From the NCBI RefSeq assembly GCF_028476545.1, contig NW_026731624.1, positions 387,501-451,500 of the forward strand: a stretch of 64,000 nucleotides of DNA, in the 5' to 3' direction. The position numbers and the translations under genes were made by a program. This stretch comes from Physella acuta (taxonomy: Eukaryota > Mollusca > Gastropoda > Physidae). The notes under the pieces were generated by a model. It was not told where the DNA came from, searched no databases, and saw nothing but the letters and a program-made list of their open reading frames with translations. The first letter of the stretch is position 1; every line of letters starts with the position of its first letter. Of this stretch, positions 1 through 11,869 are shown one piece after another.

Positions 1-447
1 ACTGTCCTACATGACGAGACGTCCTACATGACGAGACGTCCTACATGACGAGACTGTCCTACATGACGAGACTGTCCTACATGACGAGACTGTCCTACAG
101 GACCAAACTGTCCTACATGACGAGACTGTCCTACATGACGAGACTGTCCTACATGACGAGACGTCCTACATGACGAGACGTCCTACATGACGAGACTGTC
201 CTACATGACGAGACTGTCCTACATGACGAGACTGTCCTACAGGACCAAACTGTCCTACATGACGAGACTGTCCTACATGACGAGACTGTCCTACATGACG
301 AGACTGTCCTACAGGACCAAACTGTCCTACAGCACAAACTGTCCTACAGGACCAAACTGTCCTACAGCACAAACTGTCCTACTGGACGAGACTGTCATAC
401 AGGACGAGACTGTTCTACAGGACTGTCCTACAGGACCAAACTATACT
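1..447. repeat. 18-bp minisatellite, about 25 copies
   Basis: Tandem units of about 17-18 bp with core CTGTCCTACATGACGAGA. Later copies drift to CTGTCCTACAGGACCAAA, and some units lack two bases. The array is cut by the left edge of the window. ORFs on both strands through it (such as SCRTVS repeats) come from the repeat and have no gene-like flanks. Confidence 0.95.
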
Positions 448-578
448 AACCGTGCCTACGACCTACTGTCCCATCTACCTTGTCCTGGTGGTCGCCCGCT
501 GACGATAACTGAATTTCCATTAAGACGCCGCTAGCCGGCCGGCAAAGTACGGCCATTAGGTTGGTCACTGGCTGCAAT

Positions 579-717
579 CTTGGTTTAATGGGGACCTATC
601 CGCTTGTAGTAACCATATATTATTCTTGGTTTAATTGGGGCCTATCCGCTTGTAGTAACCATATATTATTCTTGGTTTAATGGGGACCTATCCGCTTGTA
701 GTAACCATATATTATTC
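579..717. repeat. 46-bp tandem repeat, 3 copies
   Basis: Three nearly identical 46-bp units starting CTTGGTTTAATGGGGACC and ending CCATATATTATT. The stretch 448-578 before it holds nothing recognisable. Confidence 0.9.
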
Positions 718-756
718 TGATTGTGTGGAAGCTGACATTCATGGGAGACCTACCTT

Positions 757-1075
757 GTTGTTTGTTAAACCTAGTCTCTAGACGGGATGTGATGAACTTG
801 TTTTGAATGTATCCATGTTTGTTACACCTAGTCTCAAAGTGTATTGACGGGATGTGATGAACTTGTTTTGAATGTATCCATGTTTGTTACACCTAGTCTC
901 AAAGTGTATTGACGGGATGTGATGAACTTGTTTTGAATGTACCCGTGTTTGTTACACCTAGTCTCAAAGTGTATTGACGGGATGTGATGAACTTGTTTTG
1001 AATGTACCCGTGTTTGTTACACCTAGTCTCAAGTGATCTGAACTTGTTTTGAATGTGCCCGTGTTTGTTTAACTG
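757..1075. repeat. 65-bp tandem repeat, about 4.5 copies
   Basis: Units of 65 bp contain GTTTGTTACACCTAGTCTC and GACGGGATGTGATGAACTTG. The first and last copies are shorter and diverged. Confidence 0.9.
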
Positions 1076-1584
1076 TGTGTCCCACTGAATCACCCCAGAA
1101 GCAGGCAGAAATTATCCTATAAACTTGCCGTTACCGTGTTTTTTTAACCTCTGAAAACTTTGATTCAGCTTGTTAATCCTATCAGCCTAGCACCTGTTAC
1201 CTCCCCTCATGCCGACTTGTTTATACCGGAATTTTGGTTTTTTTAAGTTTATTTTTATAGTCGAAATAAATGTTAGCAGTTGTAGGAGATGGACTGTGAT
1301 ACGGCTATAAAAATTAAGAATGAAGAAGAAGAAAGAAGAAGATCGTGATACGGCTGTACCTGATACATCATTTGTCACTGAGATAATTGACTGCTAGCCT
1401 CTGTCGTTTACTGGACTGCACCTGATCAAGATAAATTGGGTCTGAAAGACACTCCCGGTCACAATGGTTGGTCACCTACCCGTACAACTAACTTCACGTC
1501 ATTATCCGTGTTTTTTTAATGTAAAGTTCATAGCATACCTGGAGCAGTTCTAATGTCTAATATCCACTACTACCGATATAAATT
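1076..1584. other. Intergenic, no gene seen
   Basis: AT-rich unique-looking sequence with short GAAGAA runs near 1320. No ORF with gene character, RNA gene or clear element was found. Confidence 0.5.
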
Positions 1585-3851
1585 TACCCCACCCCATCCC
1601 TAGTCTATTACTGGTAAAGTGAGCCACTAAAACCTGGGCTTACAGACCCACCCCACCCCATCCCCAGTCTATTGCTGGTAAAGTGAGCCACTAAAACCAG
1701 GGCTTACAGACCCACCCCACCCCATCCCCAGTCTATTGCTGGTAAAGTGAGCCACTAAAACCAGGGCTTACAGACCCACCCCACCCCATCCCCAGTCTAT
1801 TGCTGGTAAAGTGAGCCACTAAAACCTGGGCTTACAGACCCACCCCATCCCCAGTCTATTGCTGGTAAAGTGAGCCACTAAAACCTGAGCTTACAGACCC
1901 ACCCCATCCCCAGTCTATTGCTGGTAAAGTGAGCCACTAAAACCTGGGCTTACAGACCCACCCCATCCCCAGTCTATTGCTGGTAAAGTGAGCCACTAAA
2001 ACCTGGGCTTACAGACCCACCCCATCCCCAGTCTATTGCTGGTAAAGTGAGCCACTAAAACCAGGGTTTACAGACCCACCCCACCCCATCCCCAGTCTAT
2101 TGCTGGTAAAGTGAGCCACTAAAACCTGGGCTTACAGACCCACCCCATCCCCAGTCTATTGCTGGTAAAGTGAGCCACTAAAACCTGGGCTTACAGACCC
2201 ACCCCATCCCCAGTCTATTGCTGGTAAAGTGAGCCACTAAAACCTGGGCTTACAGACCCACCCCATCCCCAGTCTATTGCTGGTAAAGTGAGCCACTAAA
2301 ACCTGGGCTTACAGACCCACCCCATCCCCAGTCTATTGCTGGTAAAGTGAGCCACTAAAACCTGGGCTTACAGACCCACCCCATCCCCAGTCTATTGCTG
2401 GTAAAGTGAGCCACTAAAACCTGGGCTTACAGACCCACCCCATCCCCAGTCTATTGCTGGTAAAGTGAGCCACTAAAACCTGGGCTTACAGACCCACCCC
2501 ATCCCCAGTCTATTGCTGGTAAAGTGAGCCACTAAAACCAGGGTTTACAGACCCACCCCATCCCCAGTCTATTGCTGGTAAAGTGAGCCACTAAAACCTG
2601 GGCTTACAGACCCACCCCATCCCCAGTCTATTGCTGGTAAAGTGAGCCACTAAAACCTGGGCTTACAGACCCTCCCCATCCCCAGTCTATTGCTGGTAAA
2701 GTGAGCCACTAAAACCTGAGCTTACAGACCCACCCCATCCCCAGTCTATTGCTGGTAAAGTGAGCCACTAAAACCTGAGCTTACAGACCCACCCCATCCC
2801 CAGTCTATTGCTGGTAAAGTGAGCCACTAAAACCTGAGCTTACAGACCCACCCCATCCCCAGTCTATTGCTGGTAAAGTGAGCCACTAAAACCAGGGCTT
2901 ACAGACCCACCCCATCCCCAGTCTATTGCTGGTAAAGTGAGCCACTAAAACCAGGGCTTACAGACCCACCCCATCCCCAGTCTATTGCTGGTAAAGTGAG
3001 CCACTAAAACCTGAGCTTACAGACCCACCCCATCCCCAGTCTATTGCTGGTAAAGTGAGCCACTAAAACCTGGGCTTACATACCCACCCCATCCCCAGTC
3101 TATTGCTGGTAAAGTGAGCCACTAAAACCTGGGTTTACAGACCCACCCCATCCCCAGTCTATTGCTGGTAAAGTGAGCCACTAAAACCTGAGCTTACAGA
3201 CCCACCCCATCCCCAGTCTATTGCTGGTAAAGTGAGCCACTAAAACCTGGGCTTACAGACCCACCCCATCCCCAGTCTATTGCTGGTAAAGTGAGCCACT
3301 AAAACCTGGGCTTACAGACCCACCCCATCCCCAGTCTATTGCTGGTAAAGTGAGCCACTAAAACCTGAGCTTACAGACCCACCCCATCCCCAGTCTATTG
3401 CTGGTAAAGTGAGCCACTAAAACCTGGGCTTACAGACCCACCCCATCCCCAGTCTATTGCTGGTAAAGTGAGCCACTAAAACCTGGGCTTACAGACCCAC
3501 CCCATCCCCAGTCTATTACTGGTAAAGTGAGCCACTAAAACCAGGGTTTACAGACCCACCCCATCCCCAGTCTATTACTGGTAAAGTGAGCCACTAAAAC
3601 CTGGGCTTACAGACCCACCCCATCCCCAGTCTATTGCTGGTAAAGTGAGCCACTAAAACCTGGGCTTACAGACCCACCCCATCCCCAGTCTATTGCTGGT
3701 AAAGTGAGCCACTAAAACCTGGGCTTACAGACCCACCCCATCCCCAGTCTATTGCTGGTAAAGTGAGCCACTAAAACCTGGGCTTACAGACCCACCCCAT
3801 CCCCAGTCTATTACTGGTAAAGTGAGCCACTAAAACCAGGGTTTACAGACC
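1585..3851. repeat. 59-bp minisatellite, about 38 copies
   Basis: Very regular array whose unit contains CCCCAGTCTATTGCTGG, TAAAGTGAGCCACTAAAACC and GGGCTTACAGACCCACC. The first copies and one near 2070-2085 are about 5 bp longer because of an extra CCACC. Variable positions (CTGGGC, CTGAGC, CAGGGC, CAGGGT; TTGCTGG or TTACTGG) recur in patchy order, which suggests amplification of blocks. There is no long ORF because the period is not a multiple of three. Confidence 0.97.
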
Positions 3852-4032
3852 TAAAGTCTGGCGATGTGGCCGAGACTCTCACCTGGATGCAGCAGGTAGA
3901 ACCGTGTGCTTATCTCATTGGGCAGGCCGGCCAGCTGATACCATCGTCTGTCTAGAACATGAAGCGTTCTTGTGGCGGGGCTTCGGGTTGTCATGATAGG
4001 GATGGCAACCTTTTTTATTTTTTGGTGTCATC
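3852..4032. other. Short unique spacer between two arrays
   Basis: No coding or RNA signal was seen. Confidence 0.4.
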
Positions 4033-4287
4033 CTATCAGTTTGTTTTTATAGCGTTTCACTTTTGTAGCTGACTGACTCCCTAAAATAGAAGTATCAATT
4101 TGATTTTATAGCGTTTCACTTTTGTAGCTGACTGACTCCCTAAAATAGAAGTATCAATTTGTTTTTATAGCGTTTCACTTTTGTAGCTGACTGACTCCCT
4201 AAAATAGAAGTATCAATTTGTTTTTATAGCGTTTCACTTTTGTAGCTGACTGACTCCCTAAAATAGAAGTATCAATTTGATTTTAAA
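4033..4287. repeat. 59-bp tandem repeat, about 4 copies
   Basis: Units contain TAGCGTTTCACTTTTGTAGC, TGACTGACTCCC and AAAATAGAAGTATCAATTTG. The period equals that of the preceding array but the sequence is different. Confidence 0.92.
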
Positions 4288-4777
4288 TGGGGGCTGAAAT
4301 TTTATAGAGATGGAACGTTAACGGTTGCCGCATTCGTCAAGGTAATGGTGTCAGACTTAATGTATTTCAGTGTTACAGGCATCTACATGGTTTATAATAT
4401 GTACACTTCATATAAACTTGTTTTTTCCCCACATATATTTCCCTCGTCATGTATCTCCTGAATAAAGTTTGACAATACGTTTAGCAAGTCGATCTCCGTC
4501 AATTATAAAAAAATATCTTATTTCGTCTCTGGTGTCGGTTTACGATGTGTTTCTACCTTCGTAGTTGTTGCTATATTTACACGTTTTTTATGTGATTGTT
4601 ACTTGTACATGAATTATGTTATTGAAACTATTTGTAACCCTGGGTTTTTATCAAAGTTGAACCACCTAAACGTCTCTAGACAAACCTGAGCCCGACGCCA
4701 TGAAATGATGCCTGTTTTTTTATAGCCAACATTTCCTTTTTTTCCACCCCGGGTAGATGCGCTCAGTGCGTGGATTA
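4288..4777. other. AT-rich intergenic sequence
   Basis: Contains an AATAAA near 4461 but no recognisable gene upstream to use it. Confidence 0.4.
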
Positions 4778-4911
4778 TATTAAATGAGAAATACAGGTTG
4801 GTGGACGCTAAAACTGGACAGCTTATAATAAATGAGAAATATAGGTTGGTGGACTCTAAAACTGGACAGCTTATAATAAATGAGAAATATAGGTTGGTGG
4901 ACTCTAAAACT
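4778..4911. repeat. 48-bp tandem repeat, about 2.8 copies
   Basis: Unit contains AAATGAGAAATATAGGTTGG and ACTGGACAGCTTATAAT. Because 48 is a multiple of three it opens a short ORF (KTGQLIINEKYRLVDS repeated). That ORF runs straight into a TA microsatellite, so it is not called as a gene. Confidence 0.85.
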
Positions 4912-4991
4912 AAAACTGAACGTCAGTTGCGTATATTGGCCTTGCTGAATGGTTTTCAGATGTTTAAGCCTATAGATGTTCGCTTACTGCC

Positions 4992-4994
<3 letters not shown>

Positions 4995-5028
<34 letters not shown>
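4995..5028. repeat. (TA)n microsatellite
   Basis: Uninterrupted AT dinucleotides over about 34 bp. Confidence 0.97.
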
Positions 5029-5031
<3 letters not shown>

Positions 5032-5489
5032 TTAAAAAGTAGTTTAAAGATAACTATACATAAGGGGAAATCACATCGGTGTCTATTTTATTTTATCTTC
5101 TGCAACTTTAATTTCTCCTGCTGTGAGTGAGCCGATATTTTAAAAGTGGCCTGGCTATGTCAAGCAGTAACTCAATACACACAGATAGGATTAATTTCAT
5201 GCTTGTCTTACCACAGCTTAACGATACTCTCACCCCGGTCGTTAGGGCTGTACCCTTCAACTTGGTTTTCAAGAGATGCTGGGGAACTGACCCGGGGGGT
5301 TGGGGGGGGGGGGGATTTGATGAGTCTATAGCTAAAAGACATCCGTGCTGTAGCAATATCACAACCACATGTTTTCACATCATTCCCGCCCACTCTCACA
5401 ACATCCCAACCCACCCACCCTCACAACATCACACCCACCCACCCACCCACTATTCATCCACCCACTGTCAGAACGTTCTGTCCGGGGGT
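5029..5489. other. Intergenic, includes G-run and CCCA-rich tract
   Basis: A poly-G run lies near 5296-5314 and a CCCACCCA-rich tract at about 5405-5460. Overlapping ORFs on both strands lack gene character. Confidence 0.5.
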
Positions 5490-5587
5490 CAGTTAACACA
5501 CCAGCTAGAGTCTCAAGAAATTGACCATAAAAGTATTCCAGTTAACACACCAGCTAGAGTCTCAAGAAATTGACCATAAAAGTATTC
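5490..5587. repeat. 49-bp direct duplication
   Basis: Two adjacent identical 49-bp units, each starting CAGTTAACACACCAGCTAG. Confidence 0.93.
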
Positions 5588-6021
5588 CATCGGAAACTTG
5601 TTTTTTTTCTCTGTGTGGTTAACTAGTCGTAGCGTTTATATTTTGGCCCGCTGCTTGACGGAGGAGGCGCGTCGTTGGTGTAGAGAGAGGTGGGTTCGGA
5701 TCTACCCCTGGTTGTACTCTAAAGCTGCTATAGCGACATGCTATGCGCCTTTGTTCTTGCCGTTGAAACCCACTTTGTCCTATATTACTGCCGGGTTGTT
5801 GTTGTCTAATGATTTGCTAAGCACCGTCTAGGTGCGACGTGTCTAACACAGCGTGCTAGTGTCAACACAAGCCATTCAAACATTAGTTGAGAAGTTTTCT
5901 GGGTGAGTTGATACATCGCTCCCCAGACACGTATTGATTTCAGGAGAAAAGTTATGCATGGGGCTTTCGTCTGATCTTTAATCCTGACTTCCGTTTGTCT
6001 TCGCCATCTTTTCTGACAAAT
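5588..6021. other. Intergenic, no gene seen
   Basis: Unique-looking sequence. Short ORFs on both strands match no family I recognise. Confidence 0.4.
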
Positions 6022-7333
6022 GGGCTTCATTACTGGCTCTAAATGTTGCCAGATGGGCTTCATTACTTAGTGGGCTGGCTTTAAATGTTGCCAGATAGGC
6101 TTCATTATTTAGTGGGCTGGCTCTAAATGTTGCCAGATGGGCTTCATTACTTTAGTGGGCTGGGTCTAAATGTTGCCAGATGGGCTTCATTACTTAGTGG
6201 GCTGGCTTTAAATGTAACGAGATGGGCTTCATTACTTAGTGGGCTGGCTTTAAATGTAACGAGATGGGCTTCATTACTTAGTGGGCTGGCTCTAAATGTT
6301 GCCAGATGGGCTTCATTACTTAGTGGGCTGGGTCTAAATGTTATGATATGGGCTTCATTACTTAGTGGGCTGGCTCTAAATGTTGCCAGATGGGCTTCAT
6401 TACTTAGTGGGCTGGGTCTAAATGTTATGATATGGGCTTCATTACTTATTGGGCTGGCTCTAAATGTTGCCAGATGGGCTTCATTACATAGTGGGCTGGT
6501 CTAAATCTTGCCAGATGGGCTTCATTACTTAGTGGGCTGGTCTAAATGTTGCCAGATGGGCTTCATTACATAGTGGGCTGGCTCTAAATGTTGCCAGATG
6601 GGCTTCATTACATAGTGGGCTGGTCTAAATGTTGCCAGATGGGCTTCATTACTTAGTGGGCTGGTCTAAATGTTGCCAGATGGGCTTCATTACTTAGTGG
6701 GCTGGGTCTAAATGTAACGAGATGGGCTTCATTACTTAGTGGGCTAGGTCTAAATGTTATGATATGGACTTCATTACTTAGTGGGCTGGCTCTAAATGAT
6801 GCCAGATGGGCTTCATTACTTAGTGGGCTGGGTCTAAATGTTGGCAGATGGGCTTCATTACATAGTGGGCTGGTCTAAATGTTATGATATGGGCTTCTTT
6901 ACTTAGTGGGCTGGCTCTAAATGTTGCCAGATGGGCTTCATTACTTAGTGGGCTGGTCTAAATGTTGCCAGATGGGCTTCATTACTTAGTGGGTTGGGTC
7001 TAAATATTGCCAGATGGGCTTCATTACTTAGTGGGCTGGGTCTAAATGTTGCCAGATGGGCTTCATTACTTAGTGGGCTGGCTCTAAATGTAACGAGATG
7101 GGCTTCATTACATAGTGGGCTGGGTCTAAATGTTGGCAGATGGGCTTCATTACTTAGTGGGCTGGCTCTAAATGTAACGAGATGGGCTTCATTACTTAGT
7201 GGGCTGGCTTTAAATGTTGCCAGATGGGCTTCTTTACTTAGTGGGCTGGCTTTAAATGTTGCCAGATGGGCTTCTTTACTTAGTGGGCTGGGTCTAAATG
7301 TTGCCAGATGGGCTTCATTACTTAGTGAGTTAT
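6022..7333. repeat. 42-bp minisatellite, about 31 copies
   Basis: Unit contains GGGCTGGCTCTAAATGTTGC and AGATGGGCTTCATTACTTAG. Variants at the centre (GTTGCC, GTAACG, GTTATG) and the GGCTC/GGGTC/GGTC alternation are interspersed. The 42-bp period keeps reading frames open on both strands (RWASLLSGLALNV; SNEAHLATFRPSP), which explains ORFs over 120 codons. Confidence 0.97.
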
Positions 7334-8174
7334 GTCTATCTTTTGTGTGTGCGTGTGTGTTCTGAATGTTTAGAGTTTGTAGCATTTATATTGTTCGTAT
7401 TTAAACATTAATTACCTAAATATATGATTTGACTATCAGATAGGTCTGACAATACTTATGATTTCCTGGTAGCAAGGATGTGCTAGTGGTAGCTATTTTA
7501 GTCCGAGTTGTAGTGGTAGCCCGGATGGTAGCAGCAGTGGTAGCCCGAATGGTAGCAGCATCAGTGAAGCCTCGGCTAGTAGAAGCACGTAAATCGACTG
7601 TCCATCAAACACGAGTAACTCGGCCAGTATTAAACCATCCACGATTGCTTAGGCTGCGGGACTTGATGGATGGACTGCTGGCTCAACTTTGGTCGACATA
7701 TTTATTTACTCGTGCTAGACTTTGTTTAGTCGAAGCTGGTTCATTAGTGGCGCTTATAGCATACACCTCTCTACTTGTACCACCCACCCACGTCCACACC
7801 CACCGTTAGTACCACTCCTACCCACACCCACCGTTAGTACCACTCCCACCACCCCCCCCCGTTAGTACCACTCCCACCCACCGTTAACACCACATCCACC
7901 CTCAACCACCGTTAGTTCTAAATCCACCATTAACCCCCCACCCCGTAGTACTACACCCACCCCCACCGTAAGTACCACCCCCCCCCCCCCCCCCCCCGTT
8001 GGTACCACCCACCCACACCCCCGTTAGTCTAAGATCTAACAGTTCTGGCCAGCATCTTACGTGTACTCATCAAATATTGAACTCGTGTCTACTGTATGTA
8101 ACAGTCTACTACAACGTGAGCAGATTACATCACATCCCCTGTGCTTTGTTTATGTTACACTGTTCGCTGCTTGA
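7334..8174. other. Intergenic, C-rich tract at about 7787-8035
   Basis: A degenerate tract of CCACCGTTAGTACCACTCC-like units with long C-runs occupies about 7787-8035. The ORF at 7480-7809 begins in a GTAGTGGTAGC repeat and is unsupported. Confidence 0.55.
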
Positions 8175-8325
8175 TAATCTATAGCACTACACTTCCTGGT
8201 TTCTCATCTATAGCACTACATTTCCTGGTTTCTCATCTATAGCACTACAATTCCTGGTTTGTCATCTTTAGCACTACATTTCCTAGTTAACCTGCTATAG
8301 CACTACATTTCCTGGTTAGCCTGCT
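8175..8325. repeat. About 30-bp tandem repeat, 5 copies
   Basis: Units contain CTATAGCACTACATTTCCTG followed by GTTTCTCAT or a variant. Confidence 0.88.
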
Positions 8326-8445
8326 ATTTGATGTCCCAGTTTTAGTCGGTTTGTGTAGCAAAATTTTCCGTTATGCAGTTGGACATTGGCAACAGCTCTA
8401 GACGGACTAAAGAGGAGGGGGTGCTGGATCACCCCCACCCTCCCA

Positions 8446-8640
8446 CCTCTGCATGGTGACGGGGTAATAAGTTGGGCTGGTGTAGCACCCCCTTCCCCAC
8501 CCCTGCACGGTGACGGGGTAATAAGTTGGGTTGGTGTAGCACCCCCTTCCCCACCCCTGCACGGTGACGGGGTAATAAGTTGGGTTGGTGTAGCACCCCC
8601 TTCCCCACCCCCTCCCACCCCCGGTGACGGGGTAATATGT
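8446..8640. repeat. 54-bp tandem repeat, about 3.5 copies
   Basis: Units contain GTGACGGGGTAATAAGTTGG and TGTAGCACCCCCTTCCCC. The 54-bp period opens ORFs on both strands. Confidence 0.92.
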
Positions 8641-9199
8641 TATCACATCCCTTCAGTCCAGAGGTCCCTCTAGGGCCCTCAAGAAACTCTCTAAATGGAA
8701 CAGCTTATAATCCTGACGTTTTCATTGCTCTACACACGTCCCTACTATAAAAGTAGACTTTATGTGGTGATGTGTGTATGTGTGTGTGAGGAAGGGGGGT
8801 AGGGTGATGTCCAACCTAGCCTTCAATGGCCCATATATATTTATTGCTCGTTTGTTATATTTCGTGGTCACGTTTATTTTGTATGCTCTTGTCAGTGTCA
8901 ATATTTGATTGAATAATGTCACAACACCAAAGTGCCGCCGGGGGAGGTGGGTGGGGGTGGTAATTTATTGCTGGAGGTTTATGCCAGTTTTTTTATCTGA
9001 ATTTGACTTGTATACAATAATTATTTTATTCTAATGTTTTTGTGGGTGGGGGTGGGTGGACTTAAAACAGTCGTGGGATTTGTTCTTGCAGTCATAAAAC
9101 GATATGTTGTAAGCAGAATAGTGTTACAAAATGGTTACAACAATAGATTTTTACAGGCTGTTGGATGATTGTTAGCTGATTGACGTCTCGTTATCTGAC
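8641..9199. other. Intergenic, no gene seen
   Basis: AT-rich with GGGTGGGGGTGG runs near 8940-9060. Confidence 0.4.
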
Positions 9200-9475
9200 G
9201 CTTGAACCTCTACCTGAACCTCTATTTGAACCTCTACTTGAACCTCTACTTGTCATCTGCCGCTGTAACCTCTACTTGAACATCCACTTGAACCACTAAT
9301 TGAACGTCTATTTGAACCTCTACTTAAACCTCTACTTGAACCTCTACTTAAACCTCTACTCGAACCTCTACTTGAACCTGTACTCGTCATCCTGCCACTT
9401 GATCGTGTACTTGAACCCCTACTTGAACCTCTACTTGAACCTCTACTTGAACCCCTACTAATTCCTATTCAACTA
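9200..9475. repeat. 12-bp degenerate repeat
   Basis: Repeated ACCTCTACTTGA units, interrupted by TCATCTGCCGCT-like spacers. Confidence 0.88.
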
Positions 9476-9654
9476 CCTGAGCTGTTCTCGCTCTCTGCCA
9501 GTCCCAACGATGAGTGTGCCGGCCAGGCATACAAAAATCAATAGTGTTGATCATTTGAGGCTACTTTAATTGATAGCCGTGTCCCCTGTCTTCGATCAGC
9601 TCAGCGCCTTTTAAACGGATCATTTCGTCACGTCATTTAGGGACTGTCGTGTCG

Positions 9655-9865
9655 AATGTAGCAGTCGGATTGTGTTTGTTAACTTGTGACGTACGTGGCC
9701 TTGCGTGACTAGGTGTCGCCGCATGACGTAGGTATCGCTGTATGGTGTCGGTTGCTTCTTGATAACTAACGTATTGCATGCCATATGACGTAGATTGCTA
9801 CTTATGACGTCATATCGCCTTGTGACGTAGGTGCTGCCGTAAGACGTAGGTGTTACCTGTCGATC
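9655..9865. promoter_or_regulatory. Cluster of TGACGT (CRE-like) motifs
   Basis: At least six GACGTA or GACGTCA motifs occur in about 210 bp, including a full palindromic TGACGTCA at 9805-9812. They sit in a degenerate tandem context (GACGTAGGT). CREB/ATF binding is known for TGACGTCA; use of this cluster as a regulatory site is inference. Confidence 0.35.
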
Positions 9866-9992
9866 ATCTGCCTAGTCTAGCCTGAAGACTTGATGCCCGC
9901 GCTAATGGCCCAATTGGTTTGCCGCTGGTAGTGGGGCGTCTGTGAAATAAAATACTTCGTCGGCTAAAGGACGACTGGTTCGTTACAACAGG

Positions 9993-10055
9993 GTTGGTCA
10001 CGTGGTGTTGGTCACGTGATGTTGATCATGTGGTATTGGTCACGTGGTCTCATGT
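9993..10055. promoter_or_regulatory. Tandem CACGTG E-box array
   Basis: A repeat of about 17 bp places three CACGTG cores and one CATGTG core in about 60 bp (TTGGTCACGTGGTG context). CACGTG is the core bound by USF/Myc/TFE-type bHLH factors. No promoter is proven here. Confidence 0.35.
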
Positions 10056-10519
10056 TTTAATAATGGCAGGACTTCACCGGATAGGCTTGAAAGGACAGCC
10101 AATGTTTAGTAGCGTTGTGTTTCACGTAGTTCATGTTTCCACCAATCAAATCAACTGATAGAAAGTGGAACAAATGGCTCAGGTTATGTTTCCCTTGTTC
10201 TGCCGCTGTCGTTACACCTTTCTAGTGTAATGAGTCATAATAAGTAGGACGGGTGAGGGGGGTGTTTAATAAAGGTGATTTGAATTTTCTTTACCTGTAT
10301 ACCGCTGACATTAACGTGATAAGTTCAGCCAGATTAACCGCTGACATTAACTTGATAAACTCAGTCGGATTAACCTGTTGACACGGGCGAGAGCGATCAT
10401 GACGTAATTGTATGCCGTCTCACCTATCGGGCGCTGGTGGTTTATTTTCAGAAACATTATCTACCCCGTCACTAGAGCAAGTCTCACCCTGGTGGAGAGA
10501 ACTCTCTGGAAGTTCTTGT
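10056..10519. other. Intergenic, no gene seen
   Basis: Contains an AP-1-like TGAGTCA near 10231 and a short duplication (ACCGCTGACATTAAC) near 10310-10350. No gene was recognised. Confidence 0.4.
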
Positions 10520-11632
10520 TGCATCTGCTGGTGGCCTCAGTGTTGTTGTTGTATCTGTTGGTGGCCTCAGTGTTGTTGTTATATCTGTTGATGGCCTCAG
10601 TGTTGTTGTTATATCTGTTGATGGCCTCAGTGTTGTTGTTATATCTGTTGATGGCCTCAGTGTTGTTGTTATATCTGTTGATGGCCTCAATGTTGTTGTT
10701 ATATCTATTGATGGCCTCACTGGTTGCTGTTATATCTATTGATGGCGTCACTGTTGTTGTTATATCTATTGATGGCCTCACTGTTGTTGTTATATCTGTT
10801 GATGGCCTCAATGTTGTTGTTATATCTGTTAATGGCCTCAATGTTGTTGTTATATCTGTTGATGGCCTCAATGTTGTTGTTATATCTGTTAATGGCCTCA
10901 ATGTTGTTGTTATATCTGTTAATGGCCTCAATGTTGTTGTTATATCTATTGATGGCCTCAATGTTGTTGTTATATATGTTGATGGCCTCAATGTTGTTGT
11001 TATATCTGTTGATGGCCTCAATGTTGTTGTTATATCTGTTGATGGCCTCAATGTTGTTGTTATATCTGTTAATGGCCTCACTGTTGTTATATCAGTTGAT
11101 GGCCTCAATGTTGTTGTTATATCTGTTGATGGCCTCAATGTTGTTGTTATATCTGTTGGTGGCCTCAATGTTGTTGTTATATCTATTGATGGCCTCAATG
11201 TTGTTGTTATATCTGTTGATGGCCTCAATGTTGTTGTTATATCTGTTGATGGCCTCAATGTTGTTGTTATATCTGTTGATGGCCTCAATGTTGTTGTTAT
11301 ATCTGTTGATGGCCTCAATGTTGTTGTTATATCTGTTAATGGCCTCACTGTTGTTATATCAGTTGATGGCCTCAATGTTGTTGTTATATCTGTTGATGGC
11401 CTCAATGTTGTTGTTATATCTGTTGATGGCCTCAATGTTGTTGTTATATCTGTTAATGGCCTCAATGTTGTTGTTATATCTGTTGATGGCCTCACTGTTG
11501 TTGTTATATCTGTTGGTGGCCTCAATGTTGTTGTTATATCTGTTGAAGGCCTTACTGTTGTTGTTATATCTGTTGGTGGCCTCAATGTTGTTGTTATATC
11601 TGTTGATGGCCTCAATGTTGTTGTTTATCGTG
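10520..11632. repeat. 30-bp minisatellite, about 37 copies
   Basis: Extremely regular 30-bp unit containing GATGGCCTCAATGTTGTTGT and TATATCT. A few units lack 3 bp (TGTTGTTATATC). Because 30 is a multiple of three and the unit has no stop in several frames, ORFs of 346-409 codons appear on + and 384 on -. All are pure repeat. The + strand is strongly T/G-rich. Confidence 0.98.
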
Positions 11633-11869
11633 GTTGATGTAAGCCAACCTCTCACCACATCCCATTGTTTAGTATGGAGGGGGGGGGGGGCAACCGTCCA
11701 TCAAGGTGTCTGGTGTTTCTCGTACCTGAACACCAGCCATAAACGTCGTCCTGTTGGCTGTTAGCTGGGTCTGTTTGAACTTGGGCTAAACGCCGTGCAC
11801 TTTCTTGTGGCGTACCTTGTGGTCTCAGTCAGGTGGGTCTGTTTACCCAGCATTGTAACTACTGGAACC

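Noticed and set aside
1585-4287. Two neighbouring arrays with the same 59-bp period as one family
   Set aside because: Unit sequences do not align beyond short chance matches; the equal period is probably coincidence.
4798-5130. 110-codon ORF with KTGQLIINEKYRLVDS repeats
   Set aside because: Short tandem repeat followed by translated TA microsatellite.
6127-7385. ORFs with RWASLLSGLALNV or SNEAHLATFRPSP repeats
   Set aside because: Products of the 42-bp minisatellite, open on both strands.
10408-11764. ORFs of 409, 384 and 346 codons in overlapping frames
   Set aside because: They consist almost entirely of the 30-bp repeat, occur on both strands at once and have no conserved domain.
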